Shown: positions 1 through 6,830 of the stretch, one piece after another
How positions within the stretch are numbered: position 1 is the first letter of the stretch
Layout: the number at the start of each line of letters is the position of its first letter
Assembly: GCA_047936785.1 (NCBI GenBank)
Contig: CP176394.1
Length of the DNA stretch: 64,000 nt
Source: Acidaminobacterium chupaoyuni
GTDB lineage: Bacteria > Bacillota > Clostridia > Oscillospirales > Butyricicoccaceae
Strand: one strand, 5' to 3'
The notes under the pieces: generated by a model
What the model was told of the DNA's origin: nothing
The model's input: only the letters and a program-made list of their open reading frames with translations
Database searches by the model: none
Position numbers and translations under genes: made by a program

Positions 1-2
1 CA

Positions 3-830
3 CGCCCGCGCATGGTGATGGCCGATCGGGTGAGCCTGCAAAAGGTTTTGCTGAATCTTTTAAGCAACGCCGTTCGCTTTACGCCGCCCGGCGGAACGGT
101 GACTTTTTGCTGCCGTCTGGATCCGCCCGAAGGCGGAGAACCGGATAGCATCATCACCGTTTCCGACACCGGCACGGGCATCGGCAAAGATTTTCTGCCG
201 AAACTTTTTGAACCCTTCGCCCAGGAATACCCTGGAAATAGCGACGCCACGGGAAGCGGAATGGGCCTTGCCGTTGTGAAACGCATCATAGACGCCATGG
301 GCGGCACCATTGAGGTGAAAAGCGAAAAGGGAAAAGGCACGACTTTTGTCGTGCGCGTTCATCTCAAGGAAACAGACCGTTCTTCTATGGATGGGAAAGA
401 AACCCTAAAGAAGGAAGAATTGCGGCTGAAGGGCAAACGGGCGCTGGTATGTGAAGACAACCCGCTCAATATGGAGATCTTATGCACGATCTTGCAAAAG
501 TTTGGGATGGAGACCGTTCGCGCCGCCAACGGAAAAGCAGGGGTGGAAATTTTCGCGGGCAGCGCGCCGGGGTGGCTGGATGTTGTGCTGATGGATCTGC
601 GCATGCCTGTGATGGATGGCGTTTCGGCGGCATACGCCATGCGCGCGCTGCATCGTGCAGACGCGGGAAAAATCCCCATCCTTGCTGTTTCGGCGGATGC
701 CTTTGAGGAAGATATCGAAAAATGCCGTGAGGCAGGGATGAACGGGCATCTGGCGAAACCTATTAACCCGGGCTGTTTATACCGCCTGCTGGTGCGGTCG
801 ATCTTTCCGGGGGAAGAAAACGACTGTTGA
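3..830 (+). CDS. Hybrid sensor histidine kinase, C-terminal part (5' end outside window)
   Basis: The reading frame is open from the left edge, so only the C-terminal about 275 residues are present. The first part is a histidine-kinase ATPase domain: N box LLNLLSNAVRFTPPGG, then G1 DTGTGIG and G2 GSGMGLAVVKRI. A receiver domain follows, with acidic residues in CEDN, the probable phospho-acceptor Asp in VLMDLRMP and the conserved Lys in LAKP. The order kinase then receiver defines a hybrid kinase that would pass phosphate to a separate Hpt protein or act as a phosphate sink. The sensor and dimerisation domains lie upstream, so the signal cannot be inferred. Confidence 0.92.
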   Translation, partial: RPRMVMADRVSLQKVLLNLLSNAVRFTPPGGTVTFCCRLDPPEGGEPDSIITVSDTGTGIGKDFLPKLFEPFAQEYPGNSDATGSGMGLAVVKRIIDAMGGTIEVKSEKGKGTTFVVRVHLKETDRSSMDGKETLKKEELRLKGKRALVCEDNPLNMEILCTILQKFGMETVRAANGKAGVEIFAGSAPGWLDVVLMDLRMPVMDGVSAAYAMRALHRADAGKIPILAVSADAFEEDIEKCREAGMNGHLAKPINPGCLYRLLVRSIFPGEENDC

Positions 831-859
831 AACGCCCGAAGGGATGAGAACAAAAAGAA

Positions 860-898
860 AAAAGCTTGTCCGCCTTTATTCTGGGCGGGCAAGCTTTT
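860..898. terminator. Bidirectional terminator between kinase and thioredoxin
   Basis: Inverted repeat with arms at 860-875 and 883-898 (AAAAGCTTGTCCGCC against GGGCGGGCAAGCTTTT), flanked by A and T runs. It sits between two convergent genes and can serve both. Confidence 0.85.
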
Positions 899-950
899 TG
901 ATATGGGAAGAGAGAGAAAAGCAAGATAGAAGCGAAATCGCCGCGAAAGC

Positions 951-1259
951 TTAGAAAAGCTTTGCGATCTCGTCTTGGGGCTGAACGCCAACCATGCGTT
1001 TCACGGCTTCGCCGTTTTCAAACAGAATCAGCGTGGGGATGCTCATGACGCGGAAACGCTTGGCGGCATCCATGTTTTCGTCGATATCCAGTTTGACGAT
1101 TTCTGCGTTTTCGGGCAGATTGTCGGCGATTTCTTCCAGCATCGGGGCAAGCATTTTGCAGGGGTTGCACCATGTGGCGAAGAAATCGACCAAAACCTTT
1201 TTGCCGGGCTGAGAAACAACGGCGTCGAATTCATCCTGTGTGATATGTCTGAGTGTCAT
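951..1259 (-). CDS. trxA: Thioredoxin with CNPC active site
   Basis: A 102-residue single-domain thioredoxin, a cytoplasmic protein-disulfide reductase. The active site reads WCNPCK rather than the usual WCGPC, and the cis-Pro loop is visible as MSIPTLILF. The start is set at 1259 because AAGGAGG lies a few bases upstream; the frame is open for another 22 codons but those have no ribosome site. The gene is monocistronic between a terminator and its own promoter at 1358-1385. The Gly-to-Asn change in the CxxC motif may alter its redox potential; that is inference. Confidence 0.93.
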   Translation of the reverse strand: MTLRHITQDEFDAVVSQPGKKVLVDFFATWCNPCKMLAPMLEEIADNLPENAEIVKLDIDENMDAAKRFRVMSIPTLILFENGEAVKRMVGVQPQDEIAKLF

Positions 1260-1357
1260 AAAAATTTCCTCCTTAAATGAGTTCTCTGATGAGATAGTCT
1301 TTGCATCGTATCGGCAACTATACATTCTCGATACTCTACTTATTTAGTATATTATAG

Positions 1358-1385
1358 ATTATATCAGAAAAAGTTGGAAAAGCAA
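1358..1385 (-). promoter_or_regulatory. Promoter of thioredoxin gene
   Basis: On the minus strand TTGCTT (1380-1385) and TATAAT (1358-1363) are separated by 16 bases, about 100 bases before the start codon. Confidence 0.6.
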
Positions 1386-1524
1386 GAGGGATTTGAATAA
1401 AATATTCATATCAATTTCAGCAAAAATATGGTAGACTATCAGATGATATCAAGATGCCTGCAAAACCGACCGGGGGCGGCGGGCAAAAAGATAGGGCAGA
1501 AATCGGAAAACGGAGGAAACAACT

Positions 1525-1938
1525 ATGGAAGAATTTCTATTTCCCACTTTGCCGCGGCAAGAGCTGCTGGAGCTTTCCAGTCTGGCGCTTGCGCACATAG
1601 GGGATGGAATATATGAATTGATGGCCAGAACCCATGTGATTCGTCACGGCGGGCTTTTGGCAAACCAGATGCACCGCAAGACCATCGAGCTGGTCTGCGC
1701 CCGCGCGCAGGCGCAGGCTGCCCAGCTTTTGCAGCCCGAATTCACCGAAGAAGAAAAAGCGGTCTATTTGCGGGGGCGCAACAGCAAGCCGAAAACCATG
1801 CCAAAAAACGCCGCGCCCGGCGATTATGCCGCGGCCACGGGGCTTGAGGCCGTGTTCGGCATGCTTTATCTGACAGGCCAAAAAGAAAGGCTTTGCGTTT
1901 TGTTTGAAAAAATAATTCAGCAGGAAAATAAGAATTGA
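1525..1938 (+). CDS. mrnC: Mini-ribonuclease 3
   Basis: A 137-residue protein consisting only of an RNase III catalytic domain without a double-stranded RNA-binding domain. The signature is LALAHIGDGIYELMAR near residue 20, where Asp is the catalytic metal ligand, and a second acidic patch around GLEAVFGMLYL near residue 110. In Bacillus this enzyme matures 23S rRNA ends. The start is supported by GGAGG eight bases upstream. The basic stretch RGRNSKPKTMPKNA matches the family RNA-binding loop. The next gene follows after 18 bases, so co-transcription with it is likely. Confidence 0.93.
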   Translation: MEEFLFPTLPRQELLELSSLALAHIGDGIYELMARTHVIRHGGLLANQMHRKTIELVCARAQAQAAQLLQPEFTEEEKAVYLRGRNSKPKTMPKNAAPGDYAAATGLEAVFGMLYLTGQKERLCVLFEKIIQQENKN

Positions 1939-1956
1939 GGAAGGAAGGAACATAAG

Positions 1957-2835
1957 ATGGCAGAAAAGAAAACCGCATTGCAAAAAGAAAACCTTTACCG
2001 CGTTTTTTTAGATTATTTTTTGATCGTTGTAGGCTCATGCATTTTTTCTGCGGCCATTGTGATCTTTATCAAACCGGCCATGATCTCCATGGGCGGCATC
2101 GCGGGCATGGCGCTGATCGCAAACTATCTGGTCAAACTGCCCATCGGCGCGGCCAGCCTTGTGCTGAATATTCCGCTGCTGATTTTTGGCTATCGCCTGC
2201 TGGGCAGAGAATTTTTCTATAAGACCATGGTGTGTTCCGTGTCTTATTCGGTGTTTATGGATGCCGTCGGCCCGTTTTTGATGGAATATCAGGGCGATAA
2301 ACTGCTTGCCGCGATCTATGGCGGTATCATCATGGGCCTTGGTTTCGGGCTGGTGTTCTATCGCGGCGGAACCTCGGGCGGAACCGATATCATCGCCAAA
2401 TATTTGAACAAGAAAAACGGCGTCAGCATCGGCAACGCCAACCTGGTGATGAACGGCGCCATTATCATTGTGGGTTCACTGATCTATCGAAGCGTTGAAA
2501 GCGCCCTTTATGCCATCATCGTGCAATATCTCACCGGCGTGGTCATCAACAGCGTCATCAGCGGTTCCGATTCACAGAAAGAAGCCATGATCATCACCAA
2601 AAACCCCGAAGTGGTGGCAAAGATCATTTTTGAAAAATTACAGCGCGGCGTTACCGCGGTGGAAGCCCGCGGCATGTATACCGGCGAAGATAAAACCATG
2701 CTCATCTGTGTGGCGCGGCGGCATGAGATCAACGAACTGAAAAAAGTGATCCATCAGGCCGATCCCGAAAGTTTCCTGCTGATTTCCGAAGTGACCGAAG
2801 TTTATGGCACCCGCTTTAAGCAATATGGGCAATAA
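1957..2835 (+). CDS. YitT family membrane protein (DUF161 plus DUF2179)
   Basis: A 292-residue integral membrane protein. Hydrophobic segments occupy roughly residues 15-185, with the characteristic GGTSGGTDIIAKYLNKK motif, followed by a cytoplasmic DUF2179 domain from about residue 205 (EAMIITKNPEVVAKIIFEKLQRGVTAVEARGMYTG is split here only by description). The family is widespread in Firmicutes and its substrate is unknown. It is preceded by AAGGAAGGAA and lies 18 bases after mrnC. A strong hairpin terminator follows. Confidence 0.9.
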   Translation: MAEKKTALQKENLYRVFLDYFLIVVGSCIFSAAIVIFIKPAMISMGGIAGMALIANYLVKLPIGAASLVLNIPLLIFGYRLLGREFFYKTMVCSVSYSVFMDAVGPFLMEYQGDKLLAAIYGGIIMGLGFGLVFYRGGTSGGTDIIAKYLNKKNGVSIGNANLVMNGAIIIVGSLIYRSVESALYAIIVQYLTGVVINSVISGSDSQKEAMIITKNPEVVAKIIFEKLQRGVTAVEARGMYTGEDKTMLICVARRHEINELKKVIHQADPESFLLISEVTEVYGTRFKQYGQ

Positions 2836-2874
2836 AAGAAAAACCGAAAATCGATAAATATGCAACGCAAGAGT

Positions 2875-2904
2875 AAAAGCCTGCCGAAAAATCGGCAGGC
2901 TTTT
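2875..2904. terminator. Bidirectional terminator
   Basis: Perfect inverted repeat AAAAGCCTGCCGA (2875-2887) and TCGGCAGGCTTTT (2892-2904) with A and T runs on both sides, between convergent genes. Confidence 0.9.
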
Positions 2905-2921
2905 ATCATTTGAAACCCTGT

Positions 2922-3209
2922 TCAACGGGTTTTGAATTCTCTCAAAAGGATGTCAAGAATTTCTAATTGACGCTGCGTCAGCCCATCGATGGGAAGAACA
3001 CGCGAATCTTTTAGACCGAGCAAAAAATCGGTGGAAACGCCATAAAACAGCGCAAGCTTTTTTAAAATTTCCAAAGAAGGCGTTTTCACATTGTTTTCAT
3101 ACCCGCTGATGGCTGCTTTTGAGACCTCAATTCGTTTTGCAACCTGCGCTTGCGTCAGCTTCCGTTCAAGACGCAGCGAGCGCAAACGCAAGCCAAAGTC
3201 ATACACCAT
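2922..3209 (-). CDS. Small XRE-family transcriptional regulator
   Basis: A 95-residue protein made almost entirely of a Cro/CI helix-turn-helix: residues about 5-62 contain LRLERKLTQAQVAKRIEV, then SKAAISGYENNVKTPS as recognition helix, ending with YGVSTDFLLGL. The last 30 residues (TQRQLEILDILLREF) may form a dimerisation helix. A perfect inverted repeat at 3217-3231 lies just before its start codon, consistent with autorepression. It is divergent from the small ORF at 3347, which it may also control. Confidence 0.88.
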   Translation of the reverse strand: MVYDFGLRLRSLRLERKLTQAQVAKRIEVSKAAISGYENNVKTPSLEILKKLALFYGVSTDFLLGLKDSRVLPIDGLTQRQLEILDILLREFKTR

Positions 3210-3216
3210 TTTAGAT

Positions 3217-3231
3217 CACTCAATTTGAGTG
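3217..3231. promoter_or_regulatory. Probable XRE operator
   Basis: CACTCAA-T-TTGAGTG is a perfect 7-bp inverted repeat. It overlaps the ribosome-binding region of the XRE gene, eight bases from its ATG. Confidence 0.55.
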
Positions 3232-3286
3232 TAACCCAATCGGAAACACTTATAGAAGATTATTATTGGAAAGAATCTACTAACAG

Positions 3287-3315
3287 TTTACAAAATGCGG
3301 AAACAATCGTATACT
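3287..3315 (+). promoter_or_regulatory. Promoter of small ORF at 3347
   Basis: TTTACA (3287-3292) and TATACT (3310-3315) are separated by exactly 17 bases and lie 31 bases before the start codon. Confidence 0.65.
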
Positions 3316-3346
3316 GTTGATAAGAAGAAGATTTGGGGTGAAATTT

Positions 3347-3571
3347 ATGAAGGGTGTCATTCTGGAAATATTGGCAAATGAAATGGATTGCTGTCTTTCT
3401 GATCTGCGCTATTGCCCCGACAGAAAGGCATTGTTTGAAAGAATAGAAACGCTTTTTGACCGCCCGTTTTCTGCGCAGGAATGGTCTTACAGCCTTTCTT
3501 ATATTTTTGATGAGCCTATCGAATGCGCTTCTTTAGACGAAGTGAAAGAGCTGATCCATATCAAACAATAA
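3347..3571 (+). CDS. Hypothetical protein, 74 residues
   Basis: A short acidic protein that I do not recognise. It begins MKGVILEILANEMDCCLSDL and contains two adjacent cysteines at residues 14-15 and a third at about 22. No membrane segment or known motif is visible. The start at 3347 is chosen because GGGGTG lies about six bases upstream; a longer in-frame start at 3317 lies between the -10 box and this site. It has its own good promoter and is divergent from the XRE regulator, so the pair may form a regulator-target unit. Confidence 0.6.
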   Translation: MKGVILEILANEMDCCLSDLRYCPDRKALFERIETLFDRPFSAQEWSYSLSYIFDEPIECASLDEVKELIHIKQ

Positions 3572-3619
3572 CGCCCGCTTTTGGTTTGCCCGCCGCGGCG
3601 GGTTTTATGCGCGGTGGAT

Positions 3620-3660
3620 AAAAAACGAGGGGGATGCCAAAAGCATCCGCCTCGTTTTTT
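3620..3660 (+). terminator. Terminator after small ORF
   Basis: Stem AAAAAACGAGGGGGATGC (3620-3637) with GCATCCGCCTCGTTTTTT (3643-3660). A smaller hairpin, CCCGCC-GC-GGCGGG followed by TTTT, precedes it at about 3590-3607. Confidence 0.85.
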
Positions 3661-3741
3661 GATAGAGAACAGGGAAAAACAAAGCGGCCAAAAAAGTTTA
3701 TGGGGCTTTTTTGAAATTAATGTGCGCAAGCGGAAAATCTT

Positions 3742-3750
3742 TGCTATAAT
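3742..3750 (+). promoter_or_regulatory. Extended -10 promoter element
   Basis: TGCTATAAT is an extended -10 element with no convincing -35 box 17 bases upstream. It would give a leader of about 100 bases before the amidohydrolase. Confidence 0.45.
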
Positions 3751-3856
3751 AAATTAAGCAGCTTACCAAAAATGGCAGAATGCCCCGACAGAATGCTGTT
3801 TTGAGCAGCGGGTATGCGGCGGCAGAAATCGCCCCATAGAAAGGAAGCAAAAAGAA

Positions 3857-5038
3857 ATGAATGAATTTTTAAAACGGGCGCAGGAATTATCCCCCGAATT
3901 GATTCGAAACAGAAGGCATTTTCATCAATACCCCGAAGTGCGCGATGAATTGCCCGAAACGGTGAAATATGTGAAAGAGCGCCTGACAGAAATGGGCTAT
4001 GAACCGCAGGAGATCTGCAAATGCGGCGTTGTGGCGCTTTGCGGCGGCAAAAAGCCCGGCAAATGCATCATCATCCGCGGGGATATGGATGCGCTGCCCA
4101 TGCCCGAAGAAACAGGGCTGCCCTATGCTTCGAAAAAACCCGGCGCCATGCATTCCTGCGGCCATGACACCCATATGGCGATGATGCTGGGCGCCGCAAA
4201 ATTGCTGAAAGAAAAAGAAGACGAGATCGAAGGCACGATCAAGCTGGTGTTTCAGCCCAATGAAGAAACCTTTGGTGGGGCCAAGGCCATGATCGATGCC
4301 GGCGTGATGGAAAACCCCCATGTGGATGCGGCGTTCGCCATCCATATCGGCTCCATGGGCGAAGTGGGCGAGATCCATTACGGCACAGAATATGTGATGG
4401 CTTCGGCAGATGGTTTTGAAATCACGATCAAGGGCCGCGGCTGCCACGGCGCCACCCCTCATAAGGGCGTAGATCCCATCAATATCGGCGTGCATCTGCA
4501 TCTGGCGCTGCAGGAACTGATCGCCCGCGAAGCCAACCCTGCGGAACAGTGTGTGCTGACGGTGGGCGCCATGCAGTTTGGCGATGCCACCAACATCATC
4601 CCCGCCGAAGGCGTTCTGAAGGGAACCATCCGCGGGTTCAATCAGGAACTGACAGATATGCTCAAGCGCCGTTTGGAAGAGCTTTCAAAGGGCACGGCCG
4701 AAATGTTCGGCGGCAGCGCTGAGGTCAAGTGGCTGTTCAGTTCGCCCGCAACTTACTGCGATGCGGCGTTCACCCATGAAATGGTGGATTATGTGGAAGA
4801 CATTGTGGGCAAAGAAAAAATCATCAGAAACACAGAAAGAGGCTCCGGATCGGAAGATTTCGCTTATTTCGGCCAGCTGGTGCCCAGCCAGATCTTCTGG
4901 CTTTCTGCCGGTGTGGAAGATAAGAGCAAATGGATTTCGAACCATAACCCCAAGGTGCTGTTCAATGAAGAAGCCCTGCCCTATGGCGCGGCGGTCTATG
5001 CCCATTGCGCCACAACCTGGCTGAAAAATCACCGCTGA
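3857..5038 (+). CDS. M20 family amidohydrolase (hippurate/N-acyl amino acid hydrolase type)
   Basis: A 393-residue cytoplasmic zinc hydrolase of the M20D subfamily. Expected metal ligands and catalytic residues are visible: RGDMDALPMPEETG near residue 77, the Cys-Gly-His-Asp of MHSCGHDTHMAM near 105, FQPNEE near 135 and the C-terminal GSGSEDFAYFG near 335. The insert dimerisation domain is at about 185-295. The family removes acyl groups from amino acids or cleaves indole-acetyl and hippuric conjugates; the substrate here is unknown. AAGGAAG precedes the start. An extended -10 box TGCTATAAT lies at 3742-3750. Confidence 0.9.
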   Translation: MNEFLKRAQELSPELIRNRRHFHQYPEVRDELPETVKYVKERLTEMGYEPQEICKCGVVALCGGKKPGKCIIIRGDMDALPMPEETGLPYASKKPGAMHSCGHDTHMAMMLGAAKLLKEKEDEIEGTIKLVFQPNEETFGGAKAMIDAGVMENPHVDAAFAIHIGSMGEVGEIHYGTEYVMASADGFEITIKGRGCHGATPHKGVDPINIGVHLHLALQELIAREANPAEQCVLTVGAMQFGDATNIIPAEGVLKGTIRGFNQELTDMLKRRLEELSKGTAEMFGGSAEVKWLFSSPATYCDAAFTHEMVDYVEDIVGKEKIIRNTERGSGSEDFAYFGQLVPSQIFWLSAGVEDKSKWISNHNPKVLFNEEALPYGAAVYAHCATTWLKNHR

Positions 5039-5070
5039 TCCCGACATACGGCGGTAAAAAAGTAAAAAAG

Positions 5071-5147
5071 AAAACCCCTCTGGCATGAGCAAAAGAAGCA
5101 AGCCGCAATGCGGCCGGTTTCAAACGCTCTGTGAGAGGGGTTTTTAT
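5071..5147. terminator. Terminator between convergent genes
   Basis: Arms AAAACCCCTCT (5071-5081) and AGAGGGGTTTT (5134-5144) enclose about 50 bases that include an inner hairpin CCGCAATGCGG. T runs follow on both strands. Confidence 0.65.
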
Positions 5148-5167
5148 TTGTTTTGGCGAAAATGCCT

Positions 5168-5638
5168 TTATTGCGAAGATTTTGTTCTGTTTTTCAGATA
5201 GCGGAGCCCTGCAATGCCGCCTGTCATAAGAACGAGGGAAAGCACTGTCCAGAAAAGGTTGGCAGCGGTGGAAGAAGAAAGCAGGATGCTGCTGCGCCCG
5301 GCGGCGCTGCCCATAACGGCCTGCTGGCCTTCTTCCCAAAAAAGCAGCGTACCGTTGAAAATCACAGAAAGGCCCCCGGCGATCACCAGAAACCAAAGCG
5401 GAAAACGATAAACGGCGGCGGTTTTGGCGTTAAAGGGCGTTTCGGCTTCCCCAAAGGTTTGGATCTTTTTGGCGCATTCCAAAGGCGAGCCAAGCCTTTG
5501 CGAGATCTGTTCCATCGTTTTGCCTTTTTTCAGCTGGCGCTCGATCTCATCGCGCAGGCGGGTTTCGGCTTTGGCGCGCCTTTTTTCAGGCAGGTTCACG
5601 CGTTTCATCACTTCGCGGATATATTCTTGCTTTTCCAT
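5168..5638 (-). CDS. HAAS-like (DUF1700-related) membrane protein
   Basis: A 156-residue protein. The N-terminal about 65 residues are soluble and helical, with VNLPEKRRAKAETRLRDEI and RLGSPLECAKKI, a pattern like the HAAS/DUF1700 domains found beside PadR-type sensors. Two hydrophobic segments follow at about 80-98 and 128-146, separated by a Ser-rich loop. It starts 21 bases after the pyridoxamine kinase gene and is probably the last gene of a three-gene operon. The family name is a pattern judgement and the function is unknown. Confidence 0.65.
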   Translation of the reverse strand: MEKQEYIREVMKRVNLPEKRRAKAETRLRDEIERQLKKGKTMEQISQRLGSPLECAKKIQTFGEAETPFNAKTAAVYRFPLWFLVIAGGLSVIFNGTLLFWEEGQQAVMGSAAGRSSILLSSSTAANLFWTVLSLVLMTGGIAGLRYLKNRTKSSQ

Positions 5639-5659
5639 AACGGCTCCTTTTTATCGGTT

Positions 5660-6496
5660 TCAGCGGTTCAAAAACAGCGGCAGCATCTTTTCGAGCAGCA
5701 CGCCTTCCAAAGGGTCGGTGCCTTCTTTTACGGTTTCTTCAATACAGCGGTAAACAAATTCCACGGCTTTTTCAACGGCAGAAGCAAGGCTGCGCCGGGG
5801 ATCTTTTAAAAGAGAACTGAGCATGACCGAAGCAAACAGATCGCCTGTTCCGGGGAAATAAGCATCCACCTTGGGGCAATAGGCAAAGCCGCGGCGGCCA
5901 TGGCTGTCGATCCATCCCGCGCCGATGCGGCCTTTTGTATCATGGACCCCTGTGATGACAGCGGCTTTACAGCCCAGCTTCAACAGGCGGTCAAGCAGAA
6001 CCGTCACCGAAGCTTCGTCTTCCCGCCAGCCGTCGGGCGCATCCCCCAGCAGCATGGCGGCTTCTGTAAGGTTGGGGGTGATGATATCGGCCTGTGAGCA
6101 AAGCGCGGCCATCTGGGCGGCGAACTGCTCGCCGAAAGCCCCCGCATAGGGTTTTCCGTTATCGCCCATCACGGGGTCAACCACCAGAAGCCCACCGGGG
6201 CGCATGCAGGAACGGTGAAGGTTTTCCACTTGAAGGATCTGAGCGGCGCTGCTCATATAACCCGAATAAACGGCGTCGAAATCAAGCTTCAATTCTTTCC
6301 AGTTTTCCACATAGGCGGGCAGATCATCGGTGAGATCATGAACGGTCACATGGGGAAAAGCGGTATGCGCGGAAAGCACAGCCCCCACCACGGGGCAGCA
6401 CTGAATGCCCTGAGCCGCGAAAACGGCGATCGCCGTGGTCATCGAGCCACGGCCAAACCCGGAAATATCGTGTAACGCTGCGATTCTTTGATGCAT
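5660..6496 (-). CDS. pdxY: Pyridoxamine kinase
   Basis: A 278-residue ribokinase-fold vitamin kinase that phosphorylates pyridoxal/pyridoxamine in B6 salvage. Evidence is MHQRIAALHDISGFGRGS at the N terminus, VVDPVMGDNGKPY near residue 120, ITPNLTEAAMLLG near 155 and the catalytic-loop GTGDLFASV near 222. The start is placed at 6496 because family members begin right before the ALHDISGFGR motif; the frame stays open to 6607. Its ribosome site AAAGGA lies inside the last codons of the upstream zinc-ribbon gene, whose stop is only four bases away, so the two are translationally coupled. Confidence 0.9.
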   Translation of the reverse strand: MHQRIAALHDISGFGRGSMTTAIAVFAAQGIQCCPVVGAVLSAHTAFPHVTVHDLTDDLPAYVENWKELKLDFDAVYSGYMSSAAQILQVENLHRSCMRPGGLLVVDPVMGDNGKPYAGAFGEQFAAQMAALCSQADIITPNLTEAAMLLGDAPDGWREDEASVTVLLDRLLKLGCKAAVITGVHDTKGRIGAGWIDSHGRRGFAYCPKVDAYFPGTGDLFASVMLSSLLKDPRRSLASAVEKAVEFVYRCIEETVKEGTDPLEGVLLEKMLPLFLNR

Positions 6497-6500
6497 CGAT

Positions 6501-6719
6501 CTATTCATCCTTTGCATGATTGGATTCTTGTTGACAGCCGCAGGCAAGGCAAATAAGGCTTTCGCCGCGGCGGAGGGTCTTGATGGGGAAAAGGGAAAAA
6601 AGCTCAAGATAAACAGAATGCCGCAGCAAATAAAGAGGCTTGCCGCAGAGTGGGCAAACAGCCTGTGTTTTCACAAGCGGTTCCTTTTTATTTCGCAGGC
6701 GCAGAAAGTTTACAAGCAT
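6501..6719 (-). CDS. Small zinc-ribbon protein
   Basis: A 72-residue protein easily missed because a longer open frame runs through it from 7295. The coding signature is a four-cysteine zinc ribbon: CPLCGKP near residue 22 and CLACGC near 57, separated by a hydrophobic FSLFPIKTLRRGE stretch. The start at 6719 is supported by GAGG six bases upstream. The stop codon is four bases before the pyridoxamine kinase start, which marks it as first gene of that operon. Function is unknown; such ribbons are common in small clostridial proteins that bind zinc. Confidence 0.75.
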   Translation of the reverse strand: MLVNFLRLRNKKEPLVKTQAVCPLCGKPLYLLRHSVYLELFSLFPIKTLRRGESLICLACGCQQESNHAKDE

Positions 6720-6776
6720 ATTTTTCCTCGATCCTCGATAAAAATAAAGCAAGTCCAGAAAAAAGTCACTGGGTTT

Positions 6777-6805
6777 ATTATGACATATTTGAAAGAAAAG
6801 GGCAA
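6777..6805 (-). promoter_or_regulatory. Candidate promoter of zinc-ribbon/pdxY operon
   Basis: On the minus strand TTGCCC (6800-6805) and CATAAT (6777-6782) are 17 bases apart and lie about 60 bases before the zinc-ribbon start, in the divergent spacer. Confidence 0.4.
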
Positions 6806-6830
6806 CAGAATCCAAAAGGGAGTTGAAAAC

